A stretch of 64,000 nucleotides of DNA, from the NCBI GenBank assembly GCA_036268875.1, contig DATATI010000046.1, forward strand, positions 1 through 64,000. Reading direction: 5' to 3'. This stretch comes from Polyangia bacterium. Lineage in GTDB: Bacteria; Myxococcota_A; Polyangia; Fen-1088. A program made the position numbers and the translations under genes. Under the pieces are notes generated by a model. The model worked only from the letters and a program-made list of their open reading frames with translations, was not told where the DNA came from and did not search any database. Below, one piece after another: positions 54,589 to 62,769 of the stretch; position 1 is the stretch's first letter; each line of letters starts with the position of its first letter.

Positions 54589-55908
54589 ATGAAGATTCGT
54601 GAAGTCACAGGTCTGCTTTCGATATTGGTCCTGGGCCTCAGCGTGGGCGCCGGCTGCAGCAGCAGCAGCACGCCGGCGAACGATGGAGCCACGGACGGCA
54701 CCAAGAGTGATACCGCCGCCGACACCGCGAAGGACGTGGCCAACGACACGGCCACTGACATGGCCAACGACGTGGCGACGGACGCGCCTACCGATCAGGT
54801 CACGACCGTCGACGCGGCCAACGGCGGCGCGGACGCGCCCGGCACGACGACGCAGGCGCTTGCGCTCACGGTCATCGTGACCGACCAGATCGGGGGCGAT
54901 GGCGGGCTCGAGGTCGGCCCATCGGACGCGGGCGCGACCGAGGCTGGCACCGACGGCGGTGACGACGGCGCGAGCGACGGGCCCGCGGGGATCACCATCG
55001 ATCCGAACCTGGTGAACCCGTGGGGACTGGCGTTCAACCCCAGCGGCCCCCTTTGGGTCGCCGACAACCACTCGGGGCTCTCGACCGTCTACAGCGCGAC
55101 GGGAGAGATCCTGCCGGTCGTCGTGACTGTGCCTGTCCCTGCCGACGGCGGCATGCCTCCCTCGGCGCCGACCGGGCTGGTCTTCAACGGATCGGCGACG
55201 ACGTTCATGGGCGACAAGTTCATCTTCTCGAGCGAGGATGGCACGATCTCGGGCTGGCAGACCGGCACGGCCGCTGCCCTGCGCGCCGACAATTCGCCCG
55301 CGGATGCGATCTACAAGGGCCTGGCGCTCGCGACGTCCGGCGGCGCCTCGCACCTCTTCGCGACGGACTTCCATAACGGCAAGATTGACGTCTTCGATGA
55401 AAGTTATGCCAAGGTCGTTCCAGCGGGCGGGTTCACCGACGCGACCATTCCCGCGGGCTTCGCGCCCTTCGGCGTCCAAGCGATCGCCGACGCCATCTGG
55501 GTGACCTACGCCCAGCAAGACGACATGAAGGAGGACGACATGCCGGGTCCGGGGAACGGCTACGTCGATGTCTTCGACTTCGACGGCCACTTCGTGCGGC
55601 GCGCGATCTCGCAGGGCGCGCTGAACTCGCCGTGGGCGCTCGTCGTCGCCCCGGCCGACTTTGGGGCCTTCTCGGGCGCCCTGCTGGTCGGCAACTTCGG
55701 CGACGGCCACATCAACGCCTACAATCAGGCGACCGGGGCCCTCCTCGGCGGCGCTTTGGACACGGCGGGCGCGCCGCTCAAGATTGACGGCCTGTGGGCG
55801 CTCGTCTTCGGCAATGACTCGACCGGCGCGCCGCACACCCGCCTCTACTTCACGGCGGGACCGAAGATGGAATCCCACGGCCTGCTCGGCTACCTCGACG
55901 TGCGCTGA
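54589..55908 (+). CDS. TIGR03118 family beta-propeller lipoprotein
   Basis: This 439-residue lipoprotein (lipobox GAGC in LSVGAGCSSSS) has an acidic Asp/Thr/Ala linker (about 25-130). The C-terminal 310 residues match TIGR03118, proteins of unknown function with NHL-like beta-propeller repeats: LVNPWGLAFNPSGPLWVADNHSGLSTVY, MGDKFIFSSEDGTISGW, SHLFATDFHNGKIDVFD, then NSPWALVVAPADFG and LLVGNFGDGHINAYN. The ATG at 54589 is preferred to a GTG two codons earlier. Probably surface-exposed or periplasmic. Confidence 0.88.
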   Translation: MKIREVTGLLSILVLGLSVGAGCSSSSTPANDGATDGTKSDTAADTAKDVANDTATDMANDVATDAPTDQVTTVDAANGGADAPGTTTQALALTVIVTDQIGGDGGLEVGPSDAGATEAGTDGGDDGASDGPAGITIDPNLVNPWGLAFNPSGPLWVADNHSGLSTVYSATGEILPVVVTVPVPADGGMPPSAPTGLVFNGSATTFMGDKFIFSSEDGTISGWQTGTAAALRADNSPADAIYKGLALATSGGASHLFATDFHNGKIDVFDESYAKVVPAGGFTDATIPAGFAPFGVQAIADAIWVTYAQQDDMKEDDMPGPGNGYVDVFDFDGHFVRRAISQGALNSPWALVVAPADFGAFSGALLVGNFGDGHINAYNQATGALLGGALDTAGAPLKIDGLWALVFGNDSTGAPHTRLYFTAGPKMESHGLLGYLDVR

Positions 55909-56044
55909 GCAAGGCGTTCAGGGCCAAACGAGTGTCGTGCTGAAGGCGCGATCTGCCGCCACCCTCGATGATTGTCGGCGCTGGCTGCCCGATGCGACGG
56001 CGGTCGGGGAATTACATCGGTCGACTTTGTGGCAGGATGCGCTC

Positions 56045-56503
56045 ATGAACTTCGACGATCTCAAACTCATCTTGGTCCCCACGGATTTCTCAGGGTCCTC
56101 CGAGATCGCCTTGCGGGCCGCCATTCGGCTGGCCCAAATATTTCACGCCGCCATCGAAATATTCCACGTGGAGATCGACCCGACGCTGATGTTACCGCCG
56201 CCTGCAGACACGATCTCGTTTCCGATCCGGTTCGAGACCGTCCTCGCCAACACAGCCGAGCGATTGGAAGGCGTCGTCGCCGAGGTGCGAAAGACCGGCG
56301 TGAACTGCACCAGCGCCACTGAGTTCGGACGCTCGCACGCTGCCATCGTCGAGCGGGCGCGCCTGGCCAACGCGGGTCTGATCGTCTTGGGCAGCCACGG
56401 GCGACACGGGCTCGCCCGCGCCTTGCTGGGAAGCGTCGCCGAGAAAGTCGTGCAACACGCGCCGTGTGCGGTGCTGGTGGTTCCGGTCTCCTCTCCCGCT
56501 TGA
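56045..56503 (+). CDS. Universal stress protein (UspA family)
   Basis: This 152-residue protein has a single Usp domain: ILVPTDFSGSSEIALRAAIRLAQIF at the front. The ATP-binding motif is GSHGRHGLARALLGS (G-2x-G-9x-GS), and the final strand is APCAVLVVPV. The motif means it belongs to the ATP-binding group. It has no membrane segment or partner domain. The ATG at 56045 is the only one before the conserved start. It stands alone with 136 bases before and a 428-base gap after. Confidence 0.9.
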   Translation: MNFDDLKLILVPTDFSGSSEIALRAAIRLAQIFHAAIEIFHVEIDPTLMLPPPADTISFPIRFETVLANTAERLEGVVAEVRKTGVNCTSATEFGRSHAAIVERARLANAGLIVLGSHGRHGLARALLGSVAEKVVQHAPCAVLVVPVSSPA

Positions 56504-56931
56504 TAGCAACCAGCAAGGGTGACGTTCGCCTGACTGAAGCGCCAGCGCCGGGACGCCCTTCGGTAGATTTTGTAAATCTTGACCGATCGCTTCGTTGACA
56601 GCGGGTCCGCCTGGCTGCATGGAATCGCCCCACGAAAAAGTCTCGCTTCCCTTTTCCTGTCCTCCTCGCCCTTCCCACGATGGCCTGCGCCGTCCCGAGC
56701 ACCATCGACGGTATTGGGACCGTCTTGGCCGAGGTTCGCCTGGCGCCGGCCGATGCCCGCTGCGAGCGGATCGCCTCGGTCCGCATTTGCTGCCGTGGGT
56801 TGGTCCGCATTTTCAGACCTGCGCTTTCGGTCTTGTGAGATTCGCTATGTGCCGAGGGGCCAACCCTGCTATGCCTTGTGGCTCTGGCCACTAATTATCG
56901 TTGCGACCGTTCCGCCCGGAGGAAATAGCCG
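56504..56931. other. Intergenic region with small repeats
   Basis: This gap of 428 bases has no gene I can support. It holds a dyad, AGATTT-TGT-AAATCT (near 56572-56586), and a direct repeat of GGTCCGCATTT at 56778-56788 and 56802-56812, spaced 24 bases apart. Reading frames here have unremarkable composition. A strong GGAGGAAA at its end serves the next gene. Confidence 0.45.
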
Positions 56932-57828
56932 ATGATGCGCACGCATGGCTCTGGTCCTCGATTGCTCTTGGGATTGACCTTTTGGGCGCTGGCCGTCTCG
57001 GGCGCCGGCGGCGGGGGGCTGACTGGCTGTCAAAAGAACGAAGGCGCCATCGTCGTCATCGGAATGGACGCTGGGCCGGGCGCCAGCGGCGGAGGCAGCG
57101 ACACGGGCGGCGTCACGGGCTCAGGCGGTGACCAGATCGGCAGCGGCGGCAACCCAGAAGACAGCAGCGATGCGCAGCCGGCCGAGGTGGCGGCGGACAG
57201 TCCAGAGATGCCTGTCGTTATCGAACCTCCGTTTGATGCCGCCGTCGACACGCCGATCATTCCACCTTCATACCAAGGCCGGCCCTGGAATGACCTTGCT
57301 CAGGTCATCCCCGGAACGATCCAGGCGGCGTCTTATGATCAGGGAGGCGAAGGCGTCGCCTACCACGACAGCGACCCCAACAACACCGGGGCTGATCAAG
57401 CGCTCGCCGGCAATGAAGCGGTACCTGAAGCGACGTTTCGTCCCACCGAAGGTGTCGACCTGGGATCAACGCGTGCCCTGACGGACAAATACGTCGACAG
57501 TTCGCCCCTGCAAGCGGGTCAGTTATATGTCGGCTGGACTGTCGCCGGCGAATGGATCAATTACACGGTGAACGTTACCGCACCCGGCAATTATACGATT
57601 TCGGCGCTCATCGCCACTCTCAGCGACGACGCGCGCATCACCTTCACTATGGAAGACGGCACCACCACCGGTCCGCAGCCGTTGCCGGCGACGCACGCTG
57701 TGAATGCCTGGCGTTTTGCCGACAACATTGCGGCCCTCACTCTCACCGCCGGCACGCACGTCCTGACCATGAAGTTCGAGACCTCCGACATCAACGTCGA
57801 GTACCTGACCTTCGTGGCCAAATCGTGA
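56932..57828 (+). CDS. Lipoprotein with CBM6-type carbohydrate-binding domain
   Basis: This 298-residue lipoprotein (lipobox LTGC in GGLTGCQKN) has a Gly/Ser/Asp linker (about 40-115). Its C-terminal domain matches CBM6: GTIQAASYDQGGEGVAYHD, GEWINYTVNVTAPGNYTISA, then LTAGTHVLTMKFETSDINVEYLTF. CBM6 modules bind beta-glucans or xylans. No enzyme domain is attached, so it may anchor polysaccharide to the surface. CCCGGAGGAAA fixes the start. An ATG one codon later (56935) is an alternative. Confidence 0.88.
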   Translation: MMRTHGSGPRLLLGLTFWALAVSGAGGGGLTGCQKNEGAIVVIGMDAGPGASGGGSDTGGVTGSGGDQIGSGGNPEDSSDAQPAEVAADSPEMPVVIEPPFDAAVDTPIIPPSYQGRPWNDLAQVIPGTIQAASYDQGGEGVAYHDSDPNNTGADQALAGNEAVPEATFRPTEGVDLGSTRALTDKYVDSSPLQAGQLYVGWTVAGEWINYTVNVTAPGNYTISALIATLSDDARITFTMEDGTTTGPQPLPATHAVNAWRFADNIAALTLTAGTHVLTMKFETSDINVEYLTFVAKS

Positions 57829-57865
57829 CTGCGCCCCGCCCTCCGCGGTGACGCCGGAGCGGTCG

Positions 57866-59572
57866 TCAGGGCGTGCGGGTTCGGAAGTGTTCCGACTTCG
57901 CCATCCACGCGTAGTAATCGAGGATGTTGATCCGCCCGGACAGGAGTTCCGTGGTGGCATTGTGAACCATGCAGCTGGACGTCTGATCGTCGACGCCGAA
58001 TGAATAGCTGGCGATGAACGACGCCATACACGATGCCGCCTCCGGGAGGCGCGCCACGATCTGGCTCAGCTGGTCGGCGCCGTCGAAGGTCAGATCGCCG
58101 ACGGTGGTCGCCAGCATGGTGCCTGTGGCGTCGATGGGGAAGTTGTTTTCCGTCGTGCGGTAGCGGCCGGCGGCGTCCAGGTGCTCGAGACCGAAGCCGA
58201 TGGGGTCCATCATCTGGTGGCAGCCCTTGCACAACGGATCCACGGCGTGCAGTTTTTCATAGCGCTCTCGGGTGGTGTTCGCTGCCGTCGGATCGGGAAG
58301 CTGCGGCACCACCGCCGGCGGAGACGGCACGGGATAGCACAGAAGCTGCGTGCGAATCAGGTGGCCGCGCTTGGTGGGCGACGTGCTCAAGCTGCCGGCC
58401 TTCACCGCCAGCAAGGAGCCCTGACCCAAAAGACCGAGGCCCCAGCCCGCCGGTCGCGGCGCCTGCACGAACCCGGTGCCCGGTGCCGCGCTGCCAAAGC
58501 CATAGTACTTGGCCAGCGTCGAATCGACATACGTGAACGGCGCCAGATACAGGTCGGCGGGCTTGCCGTGATAACCGAAGATGACCGCGGCAATGAACTG
58601 TCGCGTCTCCTCCGCCATCGAAGTCTGTACGTCCGGTCCAAAGTCGGGGAACGCCGTCTTGTCTTTGACCTTGTTGTCCAAAGACGTCAGGCCCAGCCAT
58701 TCTTCGGCGAAGGTCAGCACCAGCTTGACGAACTCCGGGCGGGGCGTGTTGTCGGGGTTGAACATCAACCCGCGCGCCGCTGCTTCCAATTGGGCGGGCG
58801 TCGACAGTTGGTTGGTCGCTGCCAGCTGCATCAGCTGATCGCTCGGCGGCGCGCCGGTGAATGTGAACGCCAGCCCGCTGGCCACCTCGTACGGCGTCAG
58901 CTGATAAAGCCCGCCGTTGCCCAGCTCGCCCAGTTCGCTCCGATAAAGAACGTTCGGCGACTGCAGCATCGCCACAGTGGTCCAGTAGACCCAGGTCTTG
59001 AAGTCGTTCTGTTGCTTTATCTTGGTGTAAAGGCCGGTGTACTGCGCGCGCTCGTCGGTGGTCAGGGGGCGCCGGTACAGCTTGAGGCCGTAGGTGTCCA
59101 GGAAGGTGTTCGCGCAAGCCAGATCGCCCGTGCTGGCGCACGGGAGCAACGACGCCAGCTTGGCGTCGGCGGCGACCAGATCCCCGACCAGTTTGGCGGT
59201 GTCCAGGGCGGCGCTGGCGTACTCGGTGCCGATCGTCAGCCGGTCAGAATTGTTCGAGAAGCCGTTGGTGGCGGCCGGATCGGGCGGCAGCAAGCCCACC
59301 CAGGAACCGCTGCCGGTCAGGTTGAAAGTGGTGCGCACCGTGGCTTCGAATTCCGGGCCGGTCAGGCGGCGCAGCAACCGGCGTCCAGCGACCTCGCCAC
59401 CGGAGCAGCTCTCCACCTGGGTAGAGCCGGGGTTACCCGTGGGGTTACTGGTTCCGCCGAGCGGCGGCTTTTGGACGCCGCCCGGGCCGGCGCCGTCGGG
59501 GCCGATGCTGCCGGTGCAGCCGGCTACCGCCAGCGCCAGAACCACCGCGAAAAGTCGCCGCCAGGGCTTCAT
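57866..59572 (-). CDS. DUF1592 family (DUF1592/1588/1585-type) heme lipoprotein
   Basis: This 568-residue lipoprotein (lipobox VAGC in VLALAVAGCTG) has the domain set of the planctomycete/myxobacterial 'DUF1592' proteins: an N-terminal RRLTGPEFEATVRTTFNL, then CANTFLDTYGLKLYRRPLTTDE, the DUF1592 core (PNVLYRSELGELGNG, ASGLAFTFTGAPPSD), DUF1588 (PFTYVDSTLAKYYGF), and a DUF1585-like end. One heme motif, CKGCHQMMDPIGFGLEHLD, sits in the DUF1588 part. Its ATG overlaps the stop of the DUF1552 gene (ATGA). Members are usually paired in this way; the substrate is unknown. Confidence 0.9.
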   Translation of the reverse strand: MKPWRRLFAVVLALAVAGCTGSIGPDGAGPGGVQKPPLGGTSNPTGNPGSTQVESCSGGEVAGRRLLRRLTGPEFEATVRTTFNLTGSGSWVGLLPPDPAATNGFSNNSDRLTIGTEYASAALDTAKLVGDLVAADAKLASLLPCASTGDLACANTFLDTYGLKLYRRPLTTDERAQYTGLYTKIKQQNDFKTWVYWTTVAMLQSPNVLYRSELGELGNGGLYQLTPYEVASGLAFTFTGAPPSDQLMQLAATNQLSTPAQLEAAARGLMFNPDNTPRPEFVKLVLTFAEEWLGLTSLDNKVKDKTAFPDFGPDVQTSMAEETRQFIAAVIFGYHGKPADLYLAPFTYVDSTLAKYYGFGSAAPGTGFVQAPRPAGWGLGLLGQGSLLAVKAGSLSTSPTKRGHLIRTQLLCYPVPSPPAVVPQLPDPTAANTTRERYEKLHAVDPLCKGCHQMMDPIGFGLEHLDAAGRYRTTENNFPIDATGTMLATTVGDLTFDGADQLSQIVARLPEAASCMASFIASYSFGVDDQTSSCMVHNATTELLSGRINILDYYAWMAKSEHFRTRTP

Positions 59573-60927
59573 CCCTTCAACTCCGCCATGGTCTGGGTGC
59601 CGAACTGCGGAGCATCGCTGGCCGCCACGCCGGCCATTCCCAGCACCGTCTGCAAGATGGCTTTGTTGGTGACGCCGTTGCCGGAGATCATGCTTCCGGC
59701 TTTCAGCAGGCCGGCGCCGTTGCCCATCAGCATGGTGGGGACACTGTTGCTGGAGTGCGTGACCGGCAAGCATTCCGACATCACCACGATGACGCTGTTG
59801 TAAAGGACGGTCTTGCCAGTGGGGTCCAGCGGATCGGGAACGTCCAGCGCCGCCAGCAGCCGCGCCAGCTTGGTCATGTACCAGCGCTGGCACTGCGCGA
59901 AGATGGTCTGATCGCCGTGCGACGTTCCGTGGTGCGGATAGCCGGGGCCGACCGGATCGACCTGATCGCCGTCGGCGCTGCCCGCCTGCAACGTCCCCAC
60001 CCGGGTCAGCCCCGTCACCAGCGCCCGCGCCAGGATGTCCACCTGGGCGTCGAACATGTCGGAGTAATAGTCGTTGCGGTAGGCGGCCTGGGGATTGCCC
60101 TGCAGGTTGGTGCGCAGCTTTTCCACCGACGGCAAAGGCGCGGTCATCCCCACCATGTTCGGAGGCGTCACTGTCGCGGTGGGTTTGCTGCGCAGGCCGA
60201 CCAGGGCGTCCTGGTGCTGCTTGAGCTTGGCCAGCTCCGCCGTCGAAGCCTGCAGGCGCGTGCTCAGCGTGCCCATTTCCTTATCCAGCAGCGCGTTCAC
60301 GTCGGCCGAGAAGTCCGGGCGGACGATGGTCGGCACAGACGGCGCGCCGAACGTGCGGTCGTACGCGGTCACCGGGTTGGCCTCGTAGTCGACCGGCTTG
60401 GGAGCGAAGAACAGCGTCGACCGGCCCTTGAGCTGGTACAAGTTGTAGGCGTCCGCCGGGATGACCCCCAGGTGCAGCGAGTGCATCGCCGTCGGGGCAG
60501 TGGCCATCCATTTGTCGGCGATCAGCTGATCGATCGACTTGGCCGTCGGATCGGGCGAGGTGTAATCGGGGATCGTCGCGCCGCTGAACATGCTGCGGAC
60601 GGCGAAGTGGTTCTCCGAGCCTGACATGTTGACGCCGGTGACGAAGGTGATCTGTTTTTGCCAATTCTTGAGCGGCTCGGTCACCGTGCTCATGGCGGCC
60701 AGGTTGCCGGCGCTGGGAAGGAAGAAAGGATCCTCGGCGCCGTTGAACATCGGCCAGGCGATGAAGCGCAGGGGCGGAGCACCGGCAGCGTGCGCCTGGC
60801 GCAGCGACCACGGCAAACTCGCGGCGGCCAATCCAGCGCCCGCGCCGGCCATCAAGCGACGGCGCGAGATCCGGCCCTGGTCAGCGACCCTCGAACCGGT
60901 CCGGGGCGGCGGTAAGCGGTACCTCAT
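59569..60927 (-). CDS. DUF1552 family Tat-exported protein
   Basis: This 452-residue protein belongs to DUF1552, always found with DUF1592 partners. It has a twin-arginine signal near residue 30 (ISRRRLMAGAGAGLAAASLP). The mature domain includes PLRFIAWPMFNGAEDPFFLP, TFVTGVNMSGSENHFAV and a C-terminal stretch like a sulfatase/phosphatase fold in this family (VGPGYPHHGTSHGDQ). The ATG at 60927 has GGGAGGG upstream. The Tat signal means it folds in the cytoplasm before export; that plus the heme partner suggests a cofactor enzyme. Confidence 0.9.
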   Translation of the reverse strand: MRYRLPPPRTGSRVADQGRISRRRLMAGAGAGLAAASLPWSLRQAHAAGAPPLRFIAWPMFNGAEDPFFLPSAGNLAAMSTVTEPLKNWQKQITFVTGVNMSGSENHFAVRSMFSGATIPDYTSPDPTAKSIDQLIADKWMATAPTAMHSLHLGVIPADAYNLYQLKGRSTLFFAPKPVDYEANPVTAYDRTFGAPSVPTIVRPDFSADVNALLDKEMGTLSTRLQASTAELAKLKQHQDALVGLRSKPTATVTPPNMVGMTAPLPSVEKLRTNLQGNPQAAYRNDYYSDMFDAQVDILARALVTGLTRVGTLQAGSADGDQVDPVGPGYPHHGTSHGDQTIFAQCQRWYMTKLARLLAALDVPDPLDPTGKTVLYNSVIVVMSECLPVTHSSNSVPTMLMGNGAGLLKAGSMISGNGVTNKAILQTVLGMAGVAASDAPQFGTQTMAELKG

Positions 60928-61085
60928 CGGAAGACCCTCCCTGGGTATAGGCCCCACGCGTCTAAATCGATCAACTATGCTGGGCGAGTGGTTCCCACCG
61001 AACTGGGCCGGATTGTCGGCGATCTCTCCGGGGACAGCCAGAACAAAAATCGGCTAGCATGGCGCCGGATCGCAAGCTGAGGGTG

Positions 61086-61721
61086 ATGATGACCAATCTC
61101 CGTTCGGTCGTGGTTTTCCTGCTTCTGACAGCCGCGACGTCCTGCGCGCCGCCGGACAACTCGCCGGGGGGAGGCAGCGGCAGCACCGCAGGCAACGGAT
61201 CCGGCAGCGGCGGCACCTCGGGCGGCAACGGCGGCAGCAGCACGCTGGGCGGCGGCGGGGGAACGTCGGGCTTCGACACGTTCTTTGGCACCGGTTATGG
61301 CAACGGCGAAAACCTGGGAACCGGCGGCGGAACCAGCGACGGGACCGGCGGGGCGTCCGTCGACGCGAGCGCCAGCGACGCCACCGAAGCACCAGGGCGC
61401 ATGTGTCTGGCGGCCTTGGGCAACGCTCCCGGTAGTTACGACTGGAACGCCTGCTGCCCGAACGAGGCCGCCACCGCGCAGGACTGGTGCACCCACTACA
61501 TGGCCTTCTGCAAATTCAACTATCCGCTCAGCAGCAACTTGTCCCCGGGCGCCGTCCCCCTCAAGAACATGGCCGACTGTTTGGCCCGATTTCCGCCGCT
61601 GACTCTGAAGTCACGGGCCTGCCGCTCGAACTTCCTGTGCTCGGACAGCAGCCTCGGCCAAGCCACCGACAAGGCCTGCGACTTCGCGGACCTGAACCGC
61701 CGAAAGTGCGACGGCCTTTAA
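61086..61721 (+). CDS. Cys-containing lipoprotein of unknown function
   Basis: This 211-residue lipoprotein (lipobox ATSC in LLTAATSCAPP) has a Gly/Ser/Thr linker (about 20-110). The C-terminal part of about 95 residues has eight Cys (MCLAALGNAPGSYDWNACCPNE, DWCTHYMAFCKFN, RACRSNFLCSDS and others) and probably forms disulfides. I do not recognise this fold. The ATG at 61086 follows GAGGGTG. It is divergent from the DUF1552 gene across 158 bases. Confidence 0.65.
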   Translation: MMTNLRSVVVFLLLTAATSCAPPDNSPGGGSGSTAGNGSGSGGTSGGNGGSSTLGGGGGTSGFDTFFGTGYGNGENLGTGGGTSDGTGGASVDASASDATEAPGRMCLAALGNAPGSYDWNACCPNEAATAQDWCTHYMAFCKFNYPLSSNLSPGAVPLKNMADCLARFPPLTLKSRACRSNFLCSDSSLGQATDKACDFADLNRRKCDGL

Positions 61722-61789
61722 GTAACTGTGTGCTCTTTCGGAGGCGCGCCTTCGCGGGCACCACTCTGGTTCCTTCCCGTGTGCGCCTG

Positions 61790-62584
61790 CTACCAGACCA
61801 TCGAGACAGAATTTCCGTCGGCGTCGAAGCTCACAATGGGACCGCGACCGAACTGACTGCCGGTCGTCTCGACATCGTAGGTCGCGGCCGCCGCGAAAGG
61901 AGATGTCGACGACGAGTTCGTGTGGTGGAGGTTCACGACACCGTCGCCCTGGGCATTCGCCGGCAAGTTCACCTTGTACGCCGCGAGCTGAATCGGGTCG
62001 GCAAGCCGCGCGTGAAAGGCTCGGGCATTCGTGACGACATCCGCCGGGATGAGGGGCCAGTAGAACCCTTCGCTCGTCGACTGATCTTGGTTGTCGAGTC
62101 GAGCATAGGCGAGCGACTCGGCGACGATGATCCCGTCGACCCTTCGCAAGAGAGAGATTGACCGACCGCCGGAACCGCCGAGAACCGACGCCTCCCCTAT
62201 CTGGCAAGCGCTGACGCCGAACGAAGCGAAGTACGCGGTGACGTGCGCGTCGAGCGCCGTCGGGTCGCTGCTCCAGTCGGGGAGGCTCGCCTCGGGGGCT
62301 CCGCCGTTCATGCTGCCGAGCTCACCGCCGGTCGGCCAGATCGCGACGGCGCCATCCGCGCCGACCCAGCGACTGAGGCCGTCGCTGTCGTCGCGGACCG
62401 GCGTGGACCCGAACGCGAATCGGGACTTGGTGACGTCGTAGGAGGCGCTCTTCAGCGCCGCTCCGATCTCGCAACCGGTCACCGCTCCGGACGCGGTCGC
62501 CGCGGGCGGCGAGGAGGACAAACCGCCGCTGCAACCGATGCAGCCGAGGGGCACCAACGCAATGACCGACCATCCACGCTGCAT
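61790..62584 (-). CDS. Lipoprotein of unknown function
   Basis: This 264-residue lipoprotein starts MQRGWSVIALVPLGCIGCSGG, with C(IG)C as lipobox. Unlike its neighbours it lacks a long low-complexity linker. The body has two similar beta-rich regions, with SYDVTKSRFAFGSTPVRDD and RRVDGIIVAESLAYARLDN. No family is recognised; the second region is loosely like a PepSY/FTP-type fold. It converges with the preceding gene and is divergent from the CE1 gene. Confidence 0.65.
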   Translation of the reverse strand: MQRGWSVIALVPLGCIGCSGGLSSSPPAATASGAVTGCEIGAALKSASYDVTKSRFAFGSTPVRDDSDGLSRWVGADGAVAIWPTGGELGSMNGGAPEASLPDWSSDPTALDAHVTAYFASFGVSACQIGEASVLGGSGGRSISLLRRVDGIIVAESLAYARLDNQDQSTSEGFYWPLIPADVVTNARAFHARLADPIQLAAYKVNLPANAQGDGVVNLHHTNSSSTSPFAAAATYDVETTGSQFGRGPIVSFDADGNSVSMVW

Positions 62585-62769
62585 AGAAAAAGCGTCCCAC
62601 GTCGCGGGTGTCCGGACAAGACCGTGCCCAAAGACAGGCCTGGCGCGCTGATCAACAAATGTCGCCTGACGGCATGAAGCTCGCGCCACGGCATTTCGCC
62701 ACCCTCGATGCTCTGGCGGCCCTCTCTGGCGCGTGCGCGCACCGCCACCACAAGATCGGACGGCGCGCC

